NCBI GenBank assembly: GCA_013399305.1
Contig: VXAI01000195.1
Span: 62,001 to 126,000, forward strand
Reading direction: 5' to 3'
DNA length: 64,000 nt
Origin: Rostratula benghalensis
Lineage: Eukaryota; Chordata; Aves; Charadriiformes; Rostratulidae
Shown here piece by piece: positions 23,886 to 36,379 of the stretch (position 1 is its first letter; the number at the start of each line of letters is the position of its first letter). The notes below the pieces were generated by a model. The model ran no database searches. It saw only the letters and a list, made by a program, of their open reading frames with translations, and had not been told where the DNA came from. The translations under genes were made by a program, and so were the position numbers.

Positions 23886-26800
23886 GTGAGTTAGCCCAGG
23901 TGTGTTACATCTTTGGATGATTCATTCAAGAGCCCATGGCAGGTCACACAACTCAACTGAAGAAGCTGGCAATGTACCACTTGATACCTATGAATTTACA
24001 TGACCTTCTGGCAGCTGCATGTACTTATCCACCAGCTGGATGTATTTATGCACAGAACCTAGTTTAAAGAGGCTTATTTTGGGAGATGCCTTTCAGAAAA
24101 GTGCTGGTGAAGGTTACATCACTTTAAAAGAATACGCATGTGTCATAGGAGGTGGTACACACATCGGCTTTGCTGAGAGAACACTGCACATCAGAGCCAC
24201 TTTGGGGATGCTCCACACTGCTCTGAGCAAAGAGTGACTTGGGAGCTCGTTGTAGAGGAAGGGAGCTGGCACCTGGAGTGTGAGGGGGCACTCAGTGGCA
24301 CACCAACACTGTCAGCCTAGTCCCCACAACCCAGAGAGATGAGTGATGTGAAGGAGGAGCAAGGGAGAGAAGCAAGTAGAAGAGAAGTAAGAGGAATTAA
24401 CTGGTCCCAGAAAAATTAAGTGGATCAGGAGCAAACACTTAAGTCAACAAATGGAACAAGGAAACAAAGAGAGACAAAAATCTTCACTTAGCCGTTTATA
24501 GCAACAAGTACTAGGAGAACTCTCCTGAGCTTGCATCCCTTGGAAACGAAGCCATCAATAATGCAATCCTGGAAAAGCATCCCCACTCCAAGTCTTGAAC
24601 AGTATGGATCCAGGAAATATTAAATCCATCTGCTGTGGAGAAAATGTTTTATCAACAACAAAAAACCCATTTGATTTATTCTCTAGACACTGGGCCCAGA
24701 CTCAGTCACTAAGCTGTGCTATCTAATGTGGTTAGACAACTTCTAGGGAACTAACCTCTTGTTGCCATTACTCACAGTATTTGCTTTTCCCCTATAGCCT
24801 TACTCATCTGATTCCTCCCTTCTTATTATTACTCTGGTTGAGTTGATAGGTCATAATTTATACTACAGGCTCGGGCTTTCATGCCTTTGTCGGTAACTTG
24901 AGCCAGGGAAGTGAGTTATTCTTGCCTTTGCCTTGTTTCTCTGTCTCATTCCTTCTCCGTCTGGGAGTTTAGCTAGACCTAGAACATACAAACTCTGTAG
25001 TACTACCCATCAGGAGAGAGGCTGATTAGCTTCCCCCCCAGTTTTAGTTACAGCATGTGTCTATGAGTGTCTTTGCATGAGTTTTTTGCTTGATACCAGG
25101 TATTTAGTAGAAACCTACAGTGATACAGCACCATTAGCCCCAGACTGCTTTCCAAACTATAGATCGTCCAAGTTACCCTAACTCACATTAAAATGGAGGC
25201 ATTGTTGGAGAAGAGCAGGCACACAGTAGGCACTTTCTCTGCAAAGTCAATGTGTAGTGGGCTATTTTGCAGGAACTGTGTCCAGTGCAGCTCTGAACAC
25301 TTCAAAAAACCATCTCTCCTCCCTTTGTTGCCAGTTAACTACCTCCTCCCGTGTGGCTGAAAGCCAGAGCACAGGTTACACTCCCTTTATCCTGTAGCCC
25401 ACTCGTGTTACACAGCAGACACAAACTAAAATTCCTCAGGTCCTGACAGGGGACCTGATTGTTTTCTCTGGTTGATCTCGTGTGCCAATAGTGATACACA
25501 ACTGTTCTCCCCCATCTTCTTGCAGAGGAGCTATGTTTACTGGGAGCGAAAGGCCCATGAGACCCCTTCATGAGTACAACCCAGTGTGAAATGCTCCTCT
25601 GTAAAATACCAATAACTTCAGCTAATTCTACTGTGATAACAAAGTCAAGAAGGAGTGGAGAAAGGATCCTACACTACCAAAACCAGCTGCCCTCCTAATA
25701 TGTGCTCTCACATCCACACCAAAGTGCTGGTTGCCAAATTGTATTACGACGTCCACATCACTTACTGGTGGTTAAAAGGTGAAGGATTCACAAGGAGCAA
25801 AAACATCCCTTCCCCTTCTTCCCATCTCATCTCAAATGAACCTTGCATTTTTCATTTTCAAAAAAGAGCTTCCCTAGACAGGAGGCCCTACCTCAGCTGA
25901 GCATTTTCTTATTAGAATTTAGGATGTTCTTTGCATCTCCACCACCAAGAGCTGAGTGTGTTTGTTACCTGTGGCAGTGTCAGTCAGAGCTGGCTGATTC
26001 TTGCCTAGGTGACATCAAATGTAAAAACATAAGGATTCAGTTAGCTAACAGTAAGGTACAATCACGTGGGTGGCTACTTGAGACACATTAAATTTCTTCC
26101 CAGGAAGGGTTAAAAAATCCAAGCTCACCTGCCAGTTTTTCAACAACCAAAGTCTTAAACCAGACAAAACAAAGCCAAAACACCTTCCTCCCACCCCCTC
26201 CAGTAGATAGAAACATATGAGAGAACTCAAATTAGCCCCAGCCATAAAGACAAATGTGGAGCTGGCCCACGAAAATACACTTTACCTGCTTCAAAAATGC
26301 CCTCGTGATCTTTTGAGTTGGAGCAGCCATTCCTAATGTGCTGTTTGACAGCTGCCATGGCCTTGCCAAGGGTGGTTCCTCCTCAGTGGTGAGTGAAGTG
26401 ATTATTGTATCTGCAGTCAGCTAGACACTGCAGCGAGGAAACCTGGGAGATGAAAGGCACCATATAAATATACAATATTATTGCTGCTATTACTATTATT
26501 TCACTGGCCTTTTGCCTCACATTCTGGTTGAGCAAGAGAATATGAGTATTCCTGAATGTCCACAACCCTGCATTAAGTCAAGCTTCGTCTTTAGCACTAC
26601 AGACCTTCAGATATAACTTTTTCCCATCATCTCAGTTCACAGAGCCACAGACCATGTTTCTTTACTTGGTATTAACTTCAAAGTGTTTTTCCTCTTAAAA
26701 TACAAGTCAATGTTATTTGTTAAATGACTGTTTTGAACTTGGATCCAATATTTTTAGAAAAAAAAAAAAAGTTTTGTTTTGTTTTTTAACTGGAAGGAAT

Positions 26801-28049
26801 CCAAACTATCCACGGCTTTTATAACCCAACTTCCTTATGAGTCAGGACATTTATTGCCAGAAAAATATTATTTTAACTTTATTAGTGCAATATAGCAGTG
26901 ACATCTAGTGGCTTTCATGATGAGCAAGGGAGAGGCACAACTGGCAGGACTTGTGGGAACAGATCCAGCTCAGGGGTTTATTATGCCATTGTTGGGAGTC
27001 GGCGGAAGTTGGATGAGCTCTTCTATAGAGTTTGCAAAAATTAGAAAATTTTAATAACATAAAAAAAAAACCAACTTTAAGATGGCAACTTCTAATAGCA
27101 TGTGTGATTTCTTCAGCTCATGTTTATATCAAGGTAAAATTCATTACTTCCTTTATCCCAGCTGAACTATTTTATTGGTCAGATTAGAGAGCTCTTTCAC
27201 CATGAGCTAAAGAAACAATAATCTCAAATTTCTAAACCAATGTTCAATTCAAGGCAATTTAGAGACCACGTACCCCAAATGCCACGGGCACAGCCCAGCT
27301 GCTTTTGAAAGAAGCAGGAGTTGTGTGGAGTTTTCCATAGAGCAAGATCATGTCTTCAATGTTATTTTTTTTCCAAAGCTCGAGTTCCTTCTCAGGCCTT
27401 CAGCCAGGACACATTTGCATGCAGACTTAATTTCACACTCAGGAATACCCAAAGACATCGAGATTTGGCCTTTTAGTTACAGGATTGAGGCAGTGTGATC
27501 TCCAGACTGGCAGAGGCAGGGAATGCTCGCAGGGCTCCTGAAGTGAAACCGACACCAGAGTTTGGTAGAATTGTAACACTTCTACTGCTGGCATGAAAGT
27601 TTATCAGCAGCAGCTTGCTAGCTTAAAATATTTTTTTTTTTGTTAACTGTGGAATAGCATTAAGATTACAACCTACTGTACGCTGTTTTTCTCCCTCTCA
27701 GTGAGCTTGCCTGCAAAATGCAGTCGGGCAGAAAAATTGCCAGATGTTCTCTGAAGACAAAGTCAACTCTGCTTGTCTGACAATGCTCGATAGGCTTTGG
27801 AGCTCCAGGCTGTTAAACATTACTGCAATTATAAATTCTACCGTGGATCTTATACTTCTTTCTGTCCCTTTGGTTCAAAAAGTTCTTCATTGCTCGGTCA
27901 AACTTTGAATGTAGAAGGTCAACAACAACACAAAAGGCTGTAACTAAGAAAAAGCTATTAATAATTGTTTTATTTAGTTATGGGCACTCTGGCTACATAC
28001 AGAAAAGGAGGTGAACTGTTGGAAAAAATTACTTTGTATGAGAATATCA

Positions 28050-28420
28050 CCCTGCGTTGGCTGGCTGCAGCTCAGCTAAACCTCGGGATCCTTCCATAAT
28101 GGACAGAGATCTTACCGGAGCTGGCGTTAGGCAGCTGCTGGGTTATGGCTCCGCAGGTGCGTGCCTGGGCGTGTACATGAGCCTGCACGCGTTTTATTAT
28201 GAAAGGATTTACTTTTCCACGTGCAGCGGTGACAGCACCCCAGAGGAAGTCATAGCTGGGAAGTATCTAATGTAATATTTGCACTGCGTCTGCAGCCTGT
28301 GTCAGCGCGCCAAGGTTGTTGCTCCGCTCTCCCTCCTCGGGATTATTAGGGGGGTTGTAGCATTAAATATAACGACCGTCTTTGAAGTTCAGACTGAAGA
28401 ACTGAGACGGTTTTTCCATG
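28050..28420. promoter_or_regulatory. CpG-retaining, possibly conserved non-coding element
   Basis: Dense CpGs (for example gctggcgttagg, gcctgggcgtgt, gcacgcgtttta, gtcagcgcgccaagg) stand out against CpG-poor flanks. Such retention often marks unmethylated regulatory DNA or coding sequence. A 72-codon frame at 28057-28275 spans it without splice support. Confidence 0.3.
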
Positions 28421-31400
28421 TTGGCAGTTAAGTCGCAGCCTTCTTCCATGGATGGCAGGCCAAGGAAACAAACGGTCAGCTCCACATCTGCCTGAAGCAC
28501 CTCCACAGAGTCACCGTGGATGAAGCTTCTACCTCAACCTTTCTCGCTGCTTGGCCACTCCTCCATTGGGCTCCTCCAGCTGGGGGTGAGGTCAGACCTT
28601 GGGGTGTCCTGCTTGGGCAAAACCCCCTTGGGGCAACGCAGCGCTGACCCCAGGACCACGGCTGAGGTTGTCCCCAGGATCTGGACTGCTTCTGCCCACC
28701 AGGCAACATTCCCCACATGCTGGAAAGTGGTGAGTCAGAGCAGCGGCTTGGGGGAGACTTCAAATGCTCCAACAGGTCTGGCAGAAATATTTATACACCT
28801 GCATTTTCAAATATGCTCTACTTTCTCACTTTATAAATACATGGGATCCAGTTGAACACTCAGCCTAGCAGAGCCAACATGCCCTTTTTTATTTGATGAA
28901 CCAGCTGTTTTTCTGGCCTGTTCGTATAAACATATTTGTGTGTGTTGATTTTGCAGTTCATTGGGAAAAAGAAACAGATGACAGGTCGTATGTGCATTTT
29001 TGTTATGTATATAAGTACCACATAGAAAATTCCCCTCAGCCCATTTACTTGTTTACTTTGCATGAAGAGAAGCAGCACATAAACCACACGGAGAGCATGG
29101 AAGGTGGATCGCTAATGCTTTTTATAACCAAACAGATGCAAAATCAGTTCCTAGGGGTGATATGGATGGTGCCCTGGGCCTGCTTACAAATCCCCATGGG
29201 CTGCAATATCATGTGATACGAGTCCATACACGGGACAACTGCTGTAGCCTGGACAGCGAGCTCCTGCTTGCGTATTCATTCCTTTGGTTTTGGCTCCCAC
29301 ACCCATGTTTCCATGTGTGAACTGGCACCAGCATTCAAGACTCAGACCAGGATTTTCAAAGGATCTGAGATAGTCCCTTGTAGCGCTAAAATGCCATGCC
29401 AGTTGGGCAGTTTGCTTCAGTTATCTCCTTCCACACAGGCTGATGAGTCAAAAACCTCCTCACTTCTCTCCAGCATTGCACGTAGGTGGACAGCAGCCAC
29501 AGGCTTGTGCTCTTCCCGGCTTGTCAGGAGCTAATGCAACACGACAATCTCAACCAGCTCATAAAATTATAATGGGATGTCAAGGAATTTATTGCCAAGT
29601 CTGAAAAAGAAAAACATTGCAATATCCTATTATAACCTCTCCCCAGCCCCGTAACCTGCTGAGAACTAGGCTTTAAAATGCTCTACTAGCCGATGCCTCT
29701 GAACTTTGACTTCTATTTGGAGGCATTGTTTTTTATTCAGCTATAAATAAGCTGAGTTATGGGCTTTTTCAAGGGGGACATGCATCTGGAACATTACATA
29801 GAAAACCTCAGGTTAATGCCCTGACAGTTTGTCTAGGCAGTAAAAGGTAATTGCATGTAACACCACAGAAGTTGTGCAATCCCCAACATAAGGAACCTCG
29901 CTTCACGCAAATCACTGGAATTAGACAAGGGATAGGATGTACTCCCTGGAGGTGCCTGATTTCATCTTGCCAGTTTTATTCTTTGTACTTACCCTAAGAA
30001 TACATTTATAATTTAATATTTTTGCTCTATTTCTGGTTGTCTTTGGGGCCAAACTGGACAAACTAAAGCACTATAAAATGGTTCATCCTGGTAAACTTTC
30101 ACATTTCACCAGCAGCTTGAAACAGTTACAGTATATTTGCAGAGATCTCTGCCCCTCCCTTTTTATCAGCAATATCTCCAAACACCTTATTTGGTGCAGC
30201 AAATGAAATTTTAAAGATCATATTTTTGTGTGTGATTTTCATTATACGATTTCACAGCCAAGCCAAAAGGGAGAAGACAAGTTACCAAATAAAGCCCATT
30301 TCCCAAAAGAAGGGCTTGCATTCTTGATAATAGCAGGTGGACCAATAACAATAGATGTTCATAAGCCAACATGATAAAGCAGTGGAGCAGGACTAGCCAA
30401 AAAGATATCAGTGAGCTCTAAGTGTTATTTCATTTTGAAGGGGGGAAAAAAAAAAGTAATACTTTCTGCTTCCTCTGGAATTTTACCCAACTTATCATTT
30501 CCCTGTAAAGTTTTGACAGCAGCTTTGTTTGAAAGCTCCCAAGGGGATGTGCTGCAGGGACAGGACACTTGTGTAATGTACCTGCACTCAAATGCTCTTC
30601 AGAATTGAGTGGGTGGCTTCTCTGGGGAGAGGGGAGATGTGCTTGGGCTGCCATTCCTCTCAAGCACGATGAGCAGATAGAGACCCCTTCAGCTCTCTCT
30701 GTCAGCCAGCCAACCCCAGTTGGACTGGCCCCAGAAAGGAGCGAGGAAAACAACCTACCTAATCGACAGCTCAGCCAGGTGGCTGAATATACGGGAGAGA
30801 ACTCCTTTCCAAGTTGCATGGCAAGCTCATGTTCTCTGCAGTGGGGCCCCGTTTTGTGCTGGGGAAGAGTTAGGACTCTGAATCGCAGTGTCATGGGATG
30901 CTTTGGGCAGAGAATCGACTGCTGTTGGCTGGAGATGCTGGGAGACAGTGCTGATCTTGCTGTAGCTCTGAAAATAGATCTGCACCTGCTATTAGCGTCA
31001 GCTTCCCCATCCAAATCCTGCCCAAGGGTGTAAATAGCTTACGAATAAGAGAGATTTTGAAATTAGACTCCACTCTTCCTCCCCAGCAAGGAAACAACCC
31101 AGACAAGCAGTCCAAGGAAGGAAGCATAAAACAAACCCCCCCACAGTTAACAAGTGTGCAATGGAAAGGTACAACAAGGTAACCTTAAAGGTGTGATCAC
31201 GGATCCAGGCATTAATTGAGGTGAAGGTACCTGAAGAACAACCAGGGCAATGAAACAAACTTGCTCGTGCCAGCTTCTCTGCTCCTCTCCTTCCTCTCTC
31301 TTTGCCTCGCACGTGGGTTCCAGGCTTGCCAAAGCACTGGCCAGCTCTTCTGTCTCCTCTTCTGCACCCATTGCCCCAGGTCACAATTGCAGTTTTTATT

Positions 31401-34400
31401 CTGTGAATGGAAGTAGAAAAAGGTAACAGAAGACAGCATAAGCAAAAATTTCAAAAACAACTAATGATTTTAAACACTTTTATTCTGGGATATGACTTGA
31501 GCTGATTGAAATTTGATGCCTGGATTGCAAAGTAGTTCAACAATGCCTCTAAATTACACTTCAACCACTGTGATTTCCAAAATCATATGACATTTTCCAA
31601 AATCTTTGCCTATGAGTTCAAAATGAGGACAAAGAAACCTCGGCCAATCTACTCCAGGAGGCAAGGAATTTTATCCCCAGGCAAAGTGGGATGGTATACA
31701 TTTGGAAGAGATTCTTTTTGAAGGTGCTCACAAACTTTTTACAAGCAAGAGGTTCTGGGATGCTGCTAAGGAGCTACGTAATGATATACACATAAGCAAT
31801 AAAACCTGATGATACAGGGAATATAAATCCAAAGAGAGCAACAGCAACTTCAGCTGTATATGTCTGCTAGTTTTAACTAATTGTGGGCCTGAGGCCACTG
31901 CACAACATGCCTTAAATCAATAGTTTTCACATTGTATGCGCAAGTAACATTTACATTCAAACTAGTCCCCACCTAGTGCCTAAATTTTCCTGATTAACAA
32001 GCCACTTTTCTTACACCAAACTGAGCCAAAGCAGAGCATGCACCGGCCTGTACGTGACTGGGAGAAGCAGGGGGTCTCAGCTGAGAAGAGTTCTCGTGCT
32101 GTCACAGCCCATGCAACCTGTACACTTCCTATTCATCATGACCCTGCTCCCACTGGGGAGTTTATTACTGAGAATTGGGCTGGATCTGTGCTGAGCTCTC
32201 TTCAAATATTAAGTGAATTAAAGCCACTGGTTTGGCACAGGCGAGCTTGAACTATCTCAAAAGAAGCTCAATTAAAACTTGCCTTAAGGTTATGTCCCCA
32301 TTTACCTTGAACTCTGATGGCCCTGTTGCTTGCATGAATGCTGATGCTCTTCTCACACCACACTGCAGCATTGGCTGAGCACAAAAGACACATATCCTGA
32401 CCGTGAAGTTCCTGCACAAGAAAATATTGATTTTCCTTAAAGAGGAGTATCATCTGGACTCCTGTTCTATCACTGCAGTAACTGAGAAGGAACATGGCCC
32501 AGCATACTTGGATGTGTCACATGGACAAGTTAAAAGCTCAGCAACGGGCTCAGGAATTGCCAAAATGTCATAGAGGTAGTGGAAGAAGTAAAAGTCTCGC
32601 CAGCTCTCACATGAATGTGTGTTGGCTCTAGCATTCAGGCTGGAAGTCTTTATGTGGCAACTTGAATTTCCTCATTTCACTCCTCTTGTTTCAGTTATCC
32701 GGTCATGGAGAGAAAAAGCAAAACAAAAGCACCCAACGTGCATGATTAATCACTCACTCTGCATAACTCACAGTAAATAGCCAAGGTCTAGTCACGGCAA
32801 ATAATTCACCGACACTCTGCACGCTGAAATACATTTTGATGGAGTGCTCAGCCAGTTCCGACCAGCAGACTCTGCGAAACGGGTATGTGCAGGAAACTCA
32901 TCAACAGAAGAAAAATACAGCATTTATTACTGGCATCTTGGCCAGTTGTATTATTTGCCTAATATGGCAAAACATGGTAAGGATGAAGCAGAAGGTTCAA
33001 ACAAACCACCAGAACACCAGCTGGGTATGAGGGTCCCATACCAGCTGGATCCCATACCAACTTGACTTTATTTCCATGCAGGATTCATACCTTTCAGCAA
33101 CCACAAGCAGGGCACAGTTTTCAAAAGCTTTGCTTAAATTCAGCCCTGTATAGGGCTCAGATTTTTAAAAGCACGTAATAGCAGACATACAGAGCGCTTC
33201 TACAAACCCAGCCCTACAACTTGGTCCCTAACCAAGGGCTGAACTCTGTTGGAACTACAATAACCTGGCTTTGGGCTCGCTATTGTCTCACAGCAGACAG
33301 CAGATGCAGGAGAAAAATGAAGGGCAAAGGATCATATCCGAGATCATCAGCAGAAACATGTTGCTCTGCAAACTTGTTTTCTAAATGGGCTTCCCTCCCT
33401 CCATACCCTATGGCACATGGCCTGAAACACAGATGGATCAGCACCAGCACATATACAGCTGTAAATAGATCATATATGATGGTGTTTCATTTTGTATTCC
33501 CAGCTTGCCAACAGATATTAGACCATGTGTCTGGTCGTGAGAGAGAGAACTTAAGCCCTGGAATAATAGCTACAAAATTTGCCTTTGTATTTGTATATGG
33601 TTGTGGAATAAGGGCCCCTAAGCAAGGTCAGGACCCTGTTGTGGCCCAGTGAAATGATTCATGTAAAGCCATGAAGCATCCGAAGTGAAGCAGAGCCCTC
33701 ATCGCCTGAGCACAGGGAGGTTACCCACCGGCCCACGCTGCCTCTTGCAACGCAGAAACTCTTTCTCACAGCCCAGGTATTTACCCCACCACTTCGAACC
33801 AGAGTCCTGGCAGACTTTATACCAAGGAAATAATCTGGCAAAGCCAGATTTAGTAAAAGGTTTTCAGCTTTCACTTGCAGAAAGCTATTAAAGAAGAGAA
33901 GCTTGCAGTCAGTAAATGGGAATACATTATCTCCAATTAGGACTCAAGTAGGCAGAAGAAGAGGTTTTAATGTTAAACTACAAGGGATAAAACCTGGGTT
34001 AAACATTAGGATCATGACTTATGAGATCCTAAGCAATGCAGTGATCTATTTGGGCAATTTATACTGACATTGGAATTAAGAATAAAGAAATAATTATGAC
34101 ATTTTAGGCTACATCTGTTTTCTGTGAGGTTCTGCTCACAGCATATTACTTACCTTCTACCTTCTTCCTTCCTTTTTTTGTACTCAGAGAACCCAAACCC
34201 ACTATTACTGACCCAGGACAACAACCAGAAAATAAGCAAGAAAGAAACACAGAAAAGAGAGAAAGTAGAAAATCTGCTCTAAGGTGGTGTTCCCCAAGAC
34301 ATTAGGCTGCTCTGAAGTTTCTTACCCAAACACAGTGCCTATATTCACTTCCCCCCTTGCAATCCTACAAAATAACTATGTACTCCAAAAGAACCACAGG

Positions 34401-36068
34401 AAAAACACCAAACAACCAGCACAGGCAGGTCTTTGTTAGACTTTGTCATTGCAACAAAACATCACTGGGAACATTTGGGGCATTTTGTCCACACCTTTAC
34501 ACCCTGCCGTTGTCTTAAACAGGGCCCCAACATTATCCAAAACACAACATTTCTAGTGCAAAATGCCTGCAGACTTAGCATTTCCCCCAAGGAATATGCA
34601 AAGTAAAAAGACCTCAGGTATATAAACACTCAGAAGGGGCAATACAGAAGAGACAAATACAGTAAAAGCCAGAAACCAGTTTGCATATGCAGACTCAAAT
34701 CTGCAAATATCCATGTTTTGGGACTGCAAATACACCAGGAGGAACATTCAAGGGGGCATCCAGTCTCTTTTCTTGCCCAGTAACAGTACCAAGAGTATTT
34801 ATCTTACAGAAATCAAGCAGGATGCCTACTTCCTCTGCTCTGGAAAGCCCACATTCCACTCACCAAGATCTTCCCAAGTGATTTCAAAGCCCAAAATGCT
34901 ACGAGGAGGGCACGGGAGCAAGCACCTGACAACATTAGCGTGCTGGTCATGGTGAGCAAATCATCTCCAGCACCTGCTGACCCCACGCCTCTGCTCCAAC
35001 CCCAGCCCTGCCAGCGTGGCTTTGAGGGAAAAATTAATTCATTCTTCAGCATCACTGTTTGCCTCGCTGGTCATGCAGGGCTAATTTTGGTATTGCTTTC
35101 ATTGCTGCTCTTGCCCCGAATATATGACTTTTCTCCCTCCGTTCCAATTTTCTTTCCAAGCCCTGACAAGAAACCCAGTGCAGGCATTTATGGCCTTTCC
35201 GTTTGCTGAAACGTGATCTTTAGCAAAGCAAAGATTGACCTCTCCTGCCTTTCAGGCCCAAACAGCTTTCTCTTAAGGTGGCACTGGCAGTGGGCACACA
35301 GTAGCTTTTTCACAGAGCAGCAAGGATGCTTCCGGGTGAAAAGACAACGTTTTTTGCAAAGTGAACAACACAAACTCACCCCCCTCCCTTCAAATCTGTG
35401 CCTTTGTCACATTTCCAGAGGGACTGCTAGGTGTGACCTGAAATCAGAGCTAGGAGGACATGAAGACCAGTGCATTTCTGGCAAGCAAGAGATTCAAACT
35501 GCAGCACAATCTGTCTTCTCTTCTTTCCTCTTTTTTCTTCTTTTATTTTCTCTTCTCTTCTTTTCACAAACAAATCCACAGATACATCATTACTGGGGTC
35601 CAGCCTGGCACTCTGCTTAAGCACATGCTTGCCTAAAAAAACAAAAAACAAATCCAAAAAATCCTCCCATGGGAACGCAACCACTTCCACACCAATCTTT
35701 TTCCGAGTCCTGATTATAATTAAACTCCCTGGCATAGCATCATCATCTTCCAAGGTTCTTTCCCAGCCTCTGTCCAGCAGCCATCCCCATGATGAAGCTC
35801 ACCAGCCCAGCTACTTGGCAGCTGCCTGCTGCTGCGCCCTGCCCCTTGAGGTGGCCCATCTTTCCACCAAACCTCTCGCGTACTTCAGAAGATGCTCCAT
35901 GGCTGTTGCTGTGACAGACCTCCAAGAAGCACAGTGCTTGGCCCTCTCCCTTCCTCTCAGCTTTCCCAGAACCAGGCAGTTTGTCCCTCCTCAGCATTAC
36001 TATAATATTTACAAGGTTTTGTCGAGTGTGGGATCAGGAAGCAGATCTGTATGGCACCATCCTCTCCC

Positions 36069-36379
36069 TTACTCTCTCTGCCCGGGCTCTCCCCTCCAAT
36101 TCTTGCTTGCTTCTGGGCCTTTCCTTTGTGAATTTGCAAAATTTTTGTCAGTTTTTGATGCCAGCAGCATAAAGACACAGAACCACGTGGAGATAATGCA
36201 GGGGTACACGTAGAGTGCATCAGCCTTGCCATAAATATATGATCGAAACACCCAGTAACTCCAGCCTGAAATGATCACGTTGGAAGGAAAGCCTTGCTGT
36301 AGACAGCCTTGGCCAGAGATTAATGTGATGAACTGTTCCAGACACGGCTTTATCCAGGGTGTAAATTGCTTTTTTCCTC
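36069..36379 (-). other. Candidate terminal exon with a membrane-like segment
   Basis: A minus-strand frame open for about 103 codons follows a ttgctaAG acceptor and ends in TAA. It reads KPCLEQFITLISGQGCLQQG and then WVFRSYIYGKADALYVYPC, with a hydrophobic segment LYVYPCIISTWFCVFMLLA followed by a basic tail. AATAAA lies about 530 bp downstream (near 35541). I found no upstream exons. In mammals a small membrane-protein gene (SMIM23) lies on this side of FBXW11, but I cannot show relatedness. It could be chance. Confidence 0.25.

Noticed and set aside
30430..31014. 194-codon minus-strand open frame
   Set aside because: No start context, domain or supporting neighbouring exon. An equally open frame lies on the other strand.
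35470..36213. 247-codon plus-strand open frame
   Set aside because: Its Ser/Phe/Leu-rich start comes from a pyrimidine-rich tract (tcttcttttcttctttt). The opposite strand carries a more protein-like frame.
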